Origin: Styela clava
Taxonomy: Eukaryota; Chordata; Ascidiacea; Stolidobranchia; Styelidae
Length of the DNA stretch: 64,000 nucleotides
Direction: 5' to 3'
Assembly: GCF_964204865.1 (NCBI RefSeq)
Contig: NC_135260.1
Coordinates: 19,824,001 to 19,888,000 of the forward strand
In this document: positions 36,131 to 46,535 of the stretch, one piece after another
Layout of the letters: each line of letters starts with the position of its first letter
Numbering within the stretch: the stretch's first letter is position 1
Notes under the pieces: model-generated
Told to the model about the DNA's origin: nothing
Database searches by the model: none
Seen by the model: the letters and a program-made list of their open reading frames with translations, nothing else
Made by a program: the position numbers and the translations under genes

Positions 36131-39063
36131 GGTCCTGTCCCTTTTATAGCTCTTTATTATACGAACACGTCGGTGGTGTTGTCACAATGAATATACACAG
36201 ATTTAAAGCATTAAGTCTCCGACATCACTCATCGAAAAAGCGGATGCATTCTTGTTCAATCAGACCCAGAAAAATGTAGGGGAAAACAACTTGTTTCAGA
36301 GAGTGCAGTGAATATTCGTAATTTATGAATTAATTAATACCTATCTAAGAGATAGCACGACAACAACATGCACACCCCAGTAACAATTCAGAAAAACGAT
36401 TCACAGGTCTGCTTCCATTTCTAACAAGACCAAATAAAAATATATTATTTAGCAGAATTAGTAATTCAATTTTATGACCTTTACACGAATTTCGCTTCTC
36501 AGAGTAAGTAACGTATCTCCTCATAGATGACAAAAGTTGTACGACATAGGCAATTAAACAAATTCCCCTGCCTCGGGCACAGGCAGACACATAATACCAG
36601 CAATCATTAAGATAAACTTCATTTATTTTATATGGTAGAATCTTATTTTCTAAACCTTAAACTATGAATCATTAACTACTTTTCTTACAGATATAAATTA
36701 CCATTCAAATTTGACTACTGCTTTGAAACCTTTGAAACTTTCTAATAATAACCTCATGTTCAATATACCGTAGCCTACAGCACTTCGTAACAATGACTAA
36801 GGAAGACATTCCAAGTTCTGAACACCGGGTAAAAAGTTTGCTTCACTTTCTACGCGGTCTATAGATAAAAATAGCCGATAACGTAAACTCGATATTACTA
36901 TCACCTGACCGGAACATAAGGTAGTAATCAAATCAAGACTGATTAACACGGAATTCTACAAAACTTTATTTATGGCGATGTTGAAACATTATATTTCAAT
37001 TTGTTAGAATGTTTATATTGGTTTTAATTTTACATCAGATTCAAATGAATGCAAGTTCATGTGTGTATCTGGATCGATTATTTTGTCAGCAGTTTCATAC
37101 CTGATATAGACTGGAACCTAAACTCAAAGGCATGGTTCACCGTATATTCAAGCCCTCGTAACGGCTCCATCCCCCCTGAGGACAGTTAGAAAACAGATTT
37201 GTTCTTCGAAATAGAGTTCCGCGTACAACTCTGAAATCAGTATATTTACATTCCGTTTCTACTCAGACAAAACAACTTTTATTGAAGATAAGCAAGCCAT
37301 CATGAGAGTTAACGCTAATATACACATTTTTTTGCAAAAAACGCACATTTCATTATTTGAAAGCAAAATTAATACAAAAATTGCCTTCGGTTATGGCACT
37401 GGCTCTTTAGCACCGTAAGTGTCTAATAAGACGTCAAATTTTCTTGCTTATTTTTTTTTAAATAATTGTACTATACCCTTCTTTACCTACTTGGAAATAG
37501 GATCCTCTTATCACAATCATGAATACGCAACTACTGGTAACCCAATTGGGGGAACATGTATTTAGATGGCAAAACTATTTTGTCACAACCGCTATGCACA
37601 CGCTTGTAAACATATCATGCAGGCGGGAATCATACCCCGTTACGCACGGGGCAATTTAGTGGAAATTCGAAGCTGTTACCTCCACCACAACAGACGCAGC
37701 ATGGGTGCATTCGTGCTAACAAATGTAGCATCACTTGCTAAAAACGTGCTCAATGCGTGCCTTGCATAAGTTACTTGAGTAAAGTTGAATTTGACAAAAA
37801 TCAACGAATACCTCAATTTTTAATGGAATAATGCAAATTAATTGGTTAAACTAGTTACGTATCAGCCAGTAAAAATATTTTTGAATAGAAATATAACTAT
37901 GGAAATATATCGGTTATAATTAGGTTTTGGTGTGATATATTTTTATTGTATCGGCAATATTTAATCTTGTTATCACTACCTAAACATGATAATTAAAAAA
38001 ATAAAATAAAAAATAATATAAAAATAAACATAATAAAATACCCGAGATAATCGTAAACGAAACTCGAAATAAAATAACGAAAGTCGTTATTTGAAAATCG
38101 ACTCGAAGCAACAAAATAATGTTTTTGCACCCTATGCCTTAAGTATATTTAATATCTCAATTAAATATCTCAAAAAACACTTCTTTGAAAATGGCGATAC
38201 ATATATTGCTTCCCGGCGATTCTCTTAAAATCAGGACAGTATTGCCAATAATATGATATTGAGACATATGATTATTTATGGGGTAAGCTATGAAAGAACG
38301 AACGGTATTTATGCCAAATTGTTGAGGCAGTCTCTCATGTAAAATAATATTTTATTGCAACTGCCTTTGCTCATATTCGCTCATAATTTATTAATACTTC
38401 AGTCTAGTAGCCCATAAATTACAGTCTAATCATTCAGAATAATATTGGGATGTCTTCTTCGTTTCTAATAACTCAACAATAACTTTCCGTGAAATGTTAT
38501 ACATTACAAGCACAGGACAAGGCATCTTAGGTTCAAAAAGCATCACATTTTTTCATCATATTCACATCGCAAGAGGTTTCTGGTACATGAAGATTAAACT
38601 AACCTTCAGATTTTTAACGGCCGGCGATAGTCCAGTGTTGAAATAGCTCTATTCGATAAGAATTGGAATATAACAAAAATTTCATTACTTTTATATTTGC
38701 TTCTTAACTCACCCAGGAACGTTTCCAAAAATTCCTTAAAAGATTACTGTCAGTGAAACTCAACAGGCTTAGTTGCTAAGGGAATTTCGACCACTTTCTG
38801 ACTGTGGAAGTTGTTGTAGGCACTGACAGAAGACCTAATTGTACATTATATCACGATAAATGATGCGATGTTGAGAATGGCGTATGAAAATGTTTCTACG
38901 GCACAATCAACAATTGTCTACCACTAATTTCGCAACATCTTCCATGTACTCTAACAATAGCACCATTATTGAGATTACATGCCTGATATGACACAACGTG
39001 GTGCAAGCATAACATTACGAAACATGCATGCAACGAGACCTCGCGACATAGAAGCATTTATCT
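36131..39063. other. Intergenic, no gene recognised
   Basis: A gene-poor stretch. The 67-codon frame at 37566-37769 (+) and 36590-36345 (-) show no domain. An A-rich run lies at about 37995-38040. Confidence 0.4.
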
Positions 39064-39547
39064 CATGGGTCGGCAACCTTTTGTAACTCGCGGGCCAAAA
39101 TTAAGGGCTGCAAGTCATTGGCAGGCGCACATATTTTTAGAAAGTTGAACACCGAACGGATGATACTTTTTATTATAAAAATCAAGCAGTGATACTTCTC
39201 TAGAATAGAATATAGATTTATTTCCTCACTGTGCTGCTCAAAAAATTCCATTCGAATATTTTCGGCGCAATTGAACCCTTTGCACTTAGCATCAACTTTT
39301 ATTCGTTTTGTTGCCATTTGTCTAATTATAATTAAATTATAGGCTCATTAAACGAGTAATTGACATATTTATTCGTATTAGATTATAATAAAATTTATTC
39401 TACACGTGTCTCACACAATTCTTACGCAGAGAATATAATCGTCAAAAACGGCTGCTTTGTTACTATAATTCGGTGAAGCGTCGCGGGCCGGATTATATTA
39501 CTCCGCGGGCCGGCTCCGGCCCGCGGGCCGTAGGTTGCCGACCCCTG
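39064..39547 (-). mobile_element. hAT remnant with transposase N-terminus only
   Basis: Inverted ends (GGGTCGGCAACC at the left, with C-A-T for the usual C-A-G, and GGTTGCCGACCCCTG at the right) and an imperfect 8-bp duplication, ATTTATCT / ATTTACCC. A minus-strand frame from 39317 begins MATKRIKVDAKCKGFN, like the start of GTF2IRD2-type hAT transposases, then runs into unrelated sequence. The right end is rich in GCGGGCCGG, as in other family members. It shares its ends with 18284-18746 and is related to 45245-45515. Confidence 0.75.
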
Positions 39548-40673
39548 ATTTACCCGGTCGGGAATCTCTCCTTTCTCTATCGTATCTTGCTAATTACTCA
39601 GATATGCTTTCTATTACTCTGTAAAGTCTAAAAAAACATTGTGCAGCACGATGGGATTTACTTGTAACCTGTCCATTTCCTGTCGAATGTACAAGAAATT
39701 CACAAAACAATTCAACAGAATAATCTGAAAATCGGGTGAAAAACACAGTTACTTCAAGTCATTTAAAAAATTTCCGCATATACAATGTGGAGAAAAGTGG
39801 AAACTTAAATTGTTTTCCCAAAATTAAATATTTCTGAAAATTGAAATATTTATTTTCGTAAAAAATAACTTTCAAAAAGACAAAACCCGCATTGCTAGCA
39901 GCTTGAAATTAACCCATTCGTTCTACGTTGTCATGCTACAATGACATTTGGTGCAGTAACTTGTCGTAGCTCTTTGCTGTTCTATCACCGTCAATTTTAT
40001 CATTAAATATTAGGTTTTACACGACACAGTCAATAACTGCACCAACAACCTTCCTTGCACAACTCGAGCAGTAAGCATTTTCTCAAATAACGAGTTATTC
40101 TTCTTACTACCAATAGACATTATTCTGTGGCAATGTCGAGTCAAGGTGTGAAATAAAATGAAATAAAATTCACAATCGCGTTTCTTTTTTTTTCATCCGG
40201 TACAATTTTTTAACCGGTAATATTTTACATGTGAAACGAAACAGACCGGCGGGATTCCTATGAATATATTTTAAGTCTGTCGCGTCGGCCGGGAATGTAT
40301 TCATATGAATACCAAGATTGTATTATTCCTATTTCATTCGCGGAATGTGTGATTTATCTACGAGTTGTAGATCTACGGAATGTGTGATTTATCTACGGGG
40401 TGATATATGAATAAATGTGGTATGCTTAGTTGACCGACACGAAATTGCCGACAATTCCTCCAGTTACACTTGGCCCAGGCATGGGTGAACATGCGATGTC
40501 GGATTTTTGTGTTCCCCTCGACCTATGACTATCAGATTAAAGGCAATTGTGATTATAATTTAGATGTGAATGACTGATACTATTACATTTTAGTTATGGT
40601 GGCATATTGTAGAAAATACCATATTTAATTTTGCGAGTATGACGTAATGATTACGTCAAAATTATACCATTGG
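39548..40673. other. Intergenic; possible piggyBac-like end and a small duplication
   Basis: TTAACCCATTCGTTC at 39909 looks like a TTAA-flanked piggyBac terminus, followed by GTCATGCTACAATGAC, a near-palindrome. CGGAATGTGTGATTTATCTACG occurs twice, at about 40335 and 40376. No gene is visible. Confidence 0.35.
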
Positions 40674-41233
40674 GGAACACTTTGTGATTATCTTGAAAAA
40701 CGCACAGCTGAGTGTAGTTTACTCCGTGTTGTGCAATGTTGAAGAAATATGTTTACGACGTGTTGTGCAATGCGGTAGATAAACGCTGCTCTCTCTGTGA
40801 TAATAAAGAAATAGAACACTTTTTGATTATCTTGAAAAACGCACAGCTGGGTGTAGTTTACTTCGTGTTGTGCAATGTTGAAGAAATACGCTTACAACGT
40901 GTTGTGCAATGCGGTAGATAAACGCTGCTCTCTCTGTGATAATAAAGAAATAGAACACTTCGTGATTATCTTGAAAAACGCACAGCTGAGTGTAGTTTAC
41001 TTCGTGTTGTGCAATGTTGAAGAAATATGTTTACGACGTGTTGTGCAATGCGGTAGATAAACGCTGCTCTCTCTGTGATAATAAAGAAATAGAACACTTT
41101 TTGATTATCTTGAAAAACGCACAGCTGGGTGTAGTTTACTTCGTGTTGTGCAATGTTGAAGAAATACGCTTACGACGTGTTGTGCAATGCGGCAGATAAA
41201 CGCTGCTCTCTTTGTGATAATAAAGAAATAGAA
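40674..41233. repeat. 139-bp minisatellite, four copies, in a 2 x 278-bp higher-order pattern
   Basis: Four head-to-tail units of 139 bases, nearly identical. Copies 1 and 3 share GCTGAGTGTAG and GAAATATGTTTACGACG; copies 2 and 4 share GCTGGGTGTAG and GAAATACGCTTAC. The array therefore grew by duplicating a dimer. Each unit also holds two internal GTGTTGTGCAATG repeats about 36 bases apart. Each can encode a 61-residue frame, but 139 is not divisible by three and the frames stop in each unit, so coding is unlikely. It lies about 350 bases upstream of the piggyBac transposase exon 1. Confidence 0.9.
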
Positions 41234-41846
41234 AAAAAATCAGGAAAGAAAGAAGAACGTAGAATCGGCTTATAAAAACTAGTGTTCCCATTGTTATCAC
41301 AAAAATTGAAATAACGCATATCTCGAGGACAAAATAATTTTATAATCTTCAATTTTGGTCAATATAATATAATTAACGATTGGTGTATCTGATTCACGCA
41401 AGTTCGATTCATTTATTTTGCGAATTCTTTAGACAGGGTTTTATTGGGAACACTGCGGGCATCAAGCGCTTTACGACCTGCTGATGAGGGCATTTTCTCT
41501 AATCAATACTTTGTTACTTCTTTCTGCTTTGAGCAAGGTTAGTCGCATAAAAATATATCTGTTGTACCAAATCTGTTGTATTAAAATGGAGGAAGAGTTT
41601 CAGAAATATGAAGCAGAAATTAACAGTGGGAGTGAGGGCGTGGAAGATACTTCAAGTGAAGACGAGGAATCTCATTATATTTATGATGACCTTCTGGGTG
41701 AGTGAAAACATAATACTTCTTTTATCAATCAATTCCAACCTAAAATTTGTACCCTGACCCAACACAGCCGGATGGCATATATATAGTAATTTTATCTATT
41801 TTTCAAAATTGAGACTATAATAAGAGTTAGAACTTGATGTTTAAAC

Positions 41847-42507
41847 CAGACACGGGCAAAGTACGGCCCGCGGGCCAAATTCGGCCCGTTGGGTAATTCA
41901 ATCTTGCCGCCTAATGCTGCTGCCACAACCAATCTGAAATCAAATTTTGATGTTTTAGCTAATATAACTCAAGGAATTTGCTGACGATTGCCCCTAATTC
42001 GAGTTTGGCCAGAACTTATTGCTTTCCTCCTTTGCTTTGTAATACTATAAATATCGTTCATAAAATGTAACTTTTTACGTCACATTTTTATGGCCCTAAG
42101 TCAGGGGTTCTCAACCCATTTTTCTGTTAAGTACCCCCTGAGTCACAAAACATTCAATGCGAACCCCCAAAATCACAAAACAATCAAAGCGAACCCCTTA
42201 TCCTCCACCCAACTAATCAATTCTAATAAAGCCGCGCATTTCACATTGTCGCGTCACAATCACAACAACGCTACATCAAGGAAAAAATACGCTGAGTTTC
42301 AATTGGCATGCATTTTCATCTTGTGGTTACCTAGTTTTCCTTTGTTAATTAAAAGAAAAAAAAAACACGCAAAAACTCGACTGCCATCCAAGTACCCCTG
42401 GAAATCGTCTCGTGAACCCCTGGGGGTTCGCGAACCCCAGGTTGAGAACCCCTGCCCTAAGTAGACGAAATTTTTGGCTCTTTGTTTAAAAACCGTGCCC
42501 ACCTCTG
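41847..42507. mobile_element. hAT MITE (family B) in the transposase intron, itself carrying an insertion
   Basis: The left end CAGACACGGGCAAAGTACGG and right end CCGTGCCCACCTCTG are inverted, with 8-bp duplications GTTTAAAC / CTTTAAAC (one mismatch). It includes GGCCCGCGGGCC and GGCCCGTTGGGTAATTCAAT, shared with 49662-49945 and 54544-54845. A second hAT element (42102-42454) sits inside it. Confidence 0.75.
42102..42454. mobile_element. hAT MITE nested in family B, perfect 8-bp duplication
   Basis: 353 bases with ends CAGGGGTTCTCAACC and GGTTGAGAACCCCTG in perfect inversion, flanked by CCCTAAGT on both sides (42094-42101 and 42455-42462). The interior is Pro/Asn-codon-like noise with GTACCCCCTG / AGTACCCCTGG subterminal motifs and no transposase. 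Confidence 0.85.
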
Positions 42508-42941
42508 CTTTAAACCTTACTTGAGGTTTTGCTCGCTTTCTCAATTCTATAATAAGTTTTATTTATTTTGTTTTTATCAATCATTTCATCATCTATTGCT
42601 GATTACGTAGTTGAAATAAACTTATACTTATATTCTAGGGCCAAGAGGTTCACCTTCAGTTCAGCCGTCTTTTTCATCTGTATACACCACCCCAATCTCG
42701 ATGGGACCAGCAATAAATTTGGGATTGGATTTATTTGCTCAGCCATTTTCATCGGACTCAGATGAAGAGTTGAGTCAGTTTACAACACTCCAACCCATTC
42801 GGCCCGCATCCTATGCATATGTGGAACAGCAACAGAGCCCACAGCTGCAATTCAATTATCCCACAATCCAGACTTCTTCAGACATTCCTTCAACATCCAC
42901 GACTACACCACGTGTAGGAAGGCCCCCTTCGAGAAGATGGC

Positions 42942-43067
42942 GCCGTGGTCGTCCTAGGATGTCTAGAAGTCCTCAATATCAACAAACCTCACCGATCCAA
43001 ATATGCCGTGGTCGTCCTAGGATGTCTAGAAGTCCTCAATATCAACAAACCTCACCGATCCAAATAT
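42942..43067 (+). repeat. 63-bp in-frame tandem duplication in the transposase
   Basis: Two copies, 42942-43004 and 43005-43067, differing little if at all. Each encodes RGRPRMSRSPQYQQTSPIQI (the second is preceded by Cys). The unit is 21 codons, so the reading frame is kept. RGRP is the core of an AT-hook. Confidence 0.9.
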
Positions 43068-44685
43068 CACCAGCCACAACGCCAACCCATCCAGTTTCAA
43101 GTCCATTGCCATCTACCCCAAGATCTTCAGTTTGGGATGAAAATGAATCCGAACATCCTCCACAACCTATTCCATTCACAGGTCAGTCTCGGCATCACCT
43201 GGAAGGACCAATCTCTCCATTATCGGTTCTATTTCAATTTTTGGATAATGATTTTTGGGATAACATCACATCCCAAACCAACTTGTATGCGGAACAAGAG
43301 AAGCAAAGAATTGGAGATAGTGCGACCCCACGAAGTTATGTCAGTGAATGGAAACCAGTAACAGTGGCTGAAATAAAAGTCTTCCTTGGCCTCATATTGG
43401 TCATGGGACTTGTGAAAAAACCACTGCTGAGGACCTACTGGTCAAAAAAGCCAATGTATGCCTCCAGTTTTTGTTCAAGTCTGATGCCAAGAGATAGATT
43501 TCTGTCCATATTGACATTTCTCCACCTCAATGACAACACACAATGGGTACCATACGACCAAAATGGTTATAATCCACTCCATAAAATTCTTCCGTTTCTA
43601 ATCCTTTTAGAAGAAAAATTTAAAAGTTTATACAGTCCTGGAAAAGCCCTAAGTTTGGACGAAGGAACATGTCCTTTCAAAGGAAGAGTAAGATTCCGAT
43701 CTTACATGCAGAAGAAGCCAAAAAAATGGGGAATAAAAATTTATGAACTATGTGAATCTGAATCGGGATATTGTTTGGGGTTCAAGATCGCAACAGGAAA
43801 AGTTAGTGATGAGTCCAACACCACATATGCGGTTGTGATGCATCTCATGAGGAATTATCTAGGTGTCGGACATGAAGTGTATACTGATAGATACTATACA
43901 TCACCCCAACTGTTTAGTTGTACAGACAAAAAACTGTCGCGGTCGGTACATGCCGAATTGATAGGCGTGGCCTACCAAGAAGTACGATTCAAAAAAAACT
44001 CGAAAAAGGGGGGATAGTTTCTTCCAGAAAAGGCTCACTGCTTGTTTTGAAGTGGAAAGACAAGCGTGATGTACTTATGCTTTCCACAAAACATATAAGC
44101 GACACTAAAACAGTTCAAGTTCGTGGGCCTGGGGGATACAAAGATAAAGTGAAGCCTGTCGTTGTTCAGGATTATAATGACAACATGGCTGGTGTTGATA
44201 AGTCTGACCAGATGTTGTCTTACTACAGTTTTGAGAGAAAAACCAAAAAATGGTGGAAGAAACTTTTTTTCCATCTTTTTAATCTCACTGTTGTGAACTC
44301 TCACAAACTTTATACTATGGCGGCTCAAACAAACGACGATTTGAAGAGACTGAATCTTCTAGAATATGTTGAGGAAATAGTCAATAAGCTCACTTGTGAA
44401 GCTCATTCTGTAACAACAAGCCAAAGCCATCAAGTTGCGTCACACATCAGGCTATCCGGGCGCCACTTTCCAAAATTGAATGCTGCTAGTGCTGGAAGAC
44501 ATCATGTTCAAAGAAGTTGCCATGTTTGTAGTAAGAAAGATAGATCGAAGAGAAAAGAAGAGGGAGCTGGTCCCAGCACTAAAAACAGGAATTGGACTCA
44601 ATATCATTGCCCCATCTGCATCGTGTTCTTACATGTCGATCCGTGCTTCGAATTGTACCACACAATGGTGGAATACGACAAATAG

Positions 44686-45244
44686 GAAAGCGTTTGCATA
44701 TAGATTTCTTCATTTTACGTTTTTTCATATGTTATCTGTTTGTATATATTGGATTTCTCATATTTTAGCAGTGTTGTTTTTTGTATGCCCCCTTTTTTTA
44801 ATTCCGCTTATTCAAAACACTGTTCAATACATCATTTACACTGCTCATATTTGAAAGCTGTTAGTTTATTTCCGGTGTACGTTTTCTGCATTATGTTTTT
44901 GTTTCATACAAGTGTATATAATTTTTCATTCTATGTTTTTCATATTCAAAAAATTTTTCATTCCATGTTTCTTCATATTCAAAACATCCACTACACTGTT
45001 AGTATTCCAAAGCTGTGTCACTTTATATGTTCATATTAAAAAATTTGCTTGAAACACAATTGTCTTTGATAATTCAGAAGGGGGGAGGGGATAATTCTGA
45101 GCTGGGTTCGTCGAAGAAATCTTGAATTTTTTTTCAAACCTGGAGTAGGCAGCACAACACGATTGGTTCTTAGGCTCTACATCTGGGTAGACTAAATTAT
45201 CTTATAATCTAACAAGCATAAAATTAATGGGCCTATAATTTAAT
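44686..45244. other. 3' flank of the piggyBac transposase
   Basis: T-rich sequence with several near-repeats of TTTTCAT..CATGTTT..TTCATATTCAAAA (44710-45040). No gene is seen and no clear TTAA terminus could be placed. Confidence 0.4.
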
Positions 45245-45515
45245 TATAATTAGAAAAATGGCAACAAAACGCAGAAAAGTTGATGATAAGGGTTCAATGG
45301 CACCGAAAATACTCTAATGGAACTTTTTGAGATGCAATGTAATGAGGAAATAAATCTATATTTATTTGAGAGCTGTATCACTGCTTGGTTTTTATTATAA
45401 AAAGTAACATCCATCCGTTCAGTTTTCAACTTTGTACTAAAAATATATGCGGCCCGCCAATGACTTGCAACCCTTAATTTTGGCCCGCGACCGACAAAAG
45501 TTTGCCGACCCCTAC
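45245..45515 (+). mobile_element. hAT remnant related to 39064-39547, opposite orientation
   Basis: Begins near ATGGCAACAAAACGCAGAAAAG (MATKRRKVDDK in the + frame), the same N-terminus as at 39317 (-), then shares the TCTATATTTATTTGAGAG.. and ..GCGGCCCGCCAATGACTTGC blocks. It ends TTTGCCGACCCCTA. The left inverted terminus is missing. Confidence 0.65.
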
Positions 45516-45517
45516 TC

Positions 45518-45579
45518 TACATCTTCAGGGGTCAACATTGTTGTTTATTACATCTTCAGGGGTCAACATTGTTGTTTAT
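45518..45579. repeat. 31-bp tandem duplication
   Basis: ACATCTTCAGGGGTCAACAT TGTTGTTTATT occurs twice in a row directly after the hAT end. The unit includes CAGGGGTCAAC, which resembles a hAT terminus. Confidence 0.8.
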
Positions 45580-46088
45580 CGGCCGCAACAGTATCATAAA
45601 TACTGAAATAACATAGCCTCTCACTGGCGGCAAAAAGCATCGACACCCCCATGTTGAACAATCAATATCTCATGAATGGTCGAAACTAGAATTTTTATGA
45701 AACTTTCTATGAAAAGTATTAGTTTATATCTTCAATTGGACGAATTTTCACAGCTGTAAGTTGAATATTGGCGTCTTGAGAATTTCAGATAAATACTGCG
45801 GTTTTTGCTTCTCAAAGCCAAAAAATCGTTTTCTACCCCTGTTCAAGCAGTAATTTCTCCAATACGGTTCAAAATAATTTGTTTCTGCGAGTTTGCCTCT
45901 GCAGAATCAATCATGAACTACAAACTAACCAAATATTAACCGTATGCGCCCATCCAATATTGCACAAGTAATTTTGTAAGAGCGACACTTTTTGAAGCCG
46001 CGAAAACGTAACTTTTTATTTTACAAAATCACGTTGAGTTTGAGCTCTACCCAAAGACGTCTCACGCGCTCGGTCGCCATCTCGAGGG
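45580..46088. other. Intergenic, no gene recognised
   Basis: No coding or repeat structure that I can define. Confidence 0.4.
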
Positions 46089-46535
46089 TTGATTATTGTA
46101 GATATTGATTTTCTGCGCTCAGGGATATTTTCACTAAGTTTATGGGGTAGATGTTACGGATTTTGTGGGTGTTTAAATATTTTGAAATTTTGGAATTTAT
46201 CCGGCAGCTTGCAGCTATTTAGGCTCATTATCTCCGGTCTGAAAGAGTTAATTAACACTTTGCGCGAAATCGTCCGATTTGTAACGTCTTATATTACGTA
46301 TGTGGCTAAAAATCTTCACTGGTGGTACACCGGATATCTATCCAATGAATGCTTGCTTCGTCTATACAAATCACTTGTACGTCTTTCTACGTTTATCTGC
46401 CTCATTGGGGACACTGTCCTGGCCTTTTTAACTAAATTTAAAGTTGTGAAAAAAATATTAATTGAAAAGTGGCGGAATCTTCCTCATCTACGTGAGGCAT
46501 TTTCATTTAGCTTTGTCGCATATAAAGAGCAATGA
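46089..46535 (+). other. Unrecognised 148-codon open stretch
   Basis: An open frame with no ATG at its start (the first codon is TTG) and a reasonable acceptor-like site TTTTCTGCGCTCAG|G at about 46122. The encoded sequence is hydrophobic with several Trp and Cys (for example HWWYTGYLSNECLLRLYKSL, FICLIGDTVLAFLTKF), ending PHLREAFSFSF. It could be an exon of a membrane protein or noise. No partner exon was found. Confidence 0.25.

Larger units (their letters stand above)
41586..44685 (+). pseudogene. piggyBac (PGBD-like) transposase, with an intron and one frame break
   Basis: Exon 1 (41586-41697, acidic MEEEFQKYEAEIN) ends in a good donor (CTGG|GTGAGTG). Exon 2 starts at 42639 (TTCTAG|GGCC) and is in phase with the frame from 42701. 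The catalytic aspartates of the piggyBac DDD fold are visible: LSLDEGTCPFKG, VYTDRYYTSP and DNMAGVDKSDQM. A C-terminal cysteine-rich finger (CHVCSKK .. HCPICIVF .. DPCFELYH) also fits the family. The frame changes between LFS and YRQKTVAVGTC, about 43915-43925, by what looks like a one-base loss, so as written the protein ends at 44017 before the third aspartate. Otherwise the coding sequence is well kept. It is either a recently dead element, a host-domesticated gene with a sequencing error, or a young pseudogene. A 63-bp duplication doubles an RGRPRM AT-hook-like motif near the N-terminus. Confidence 0.85.

Noticed and set aside
40674-41233. Array of near-identical 139-bp units as a CRISPR or a repeat protein
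   Set aside because: There are no unique spacers, units are directly adjacent, the length is not a multiple of three, and this is animal nuclear DNA. It is a minisatellite.
42090-42464. 124-codon frame as the first exon of the transposase
   Set aside because: It coincides with the nested hAT MITE and is bypassed by the intron with good splice sites.
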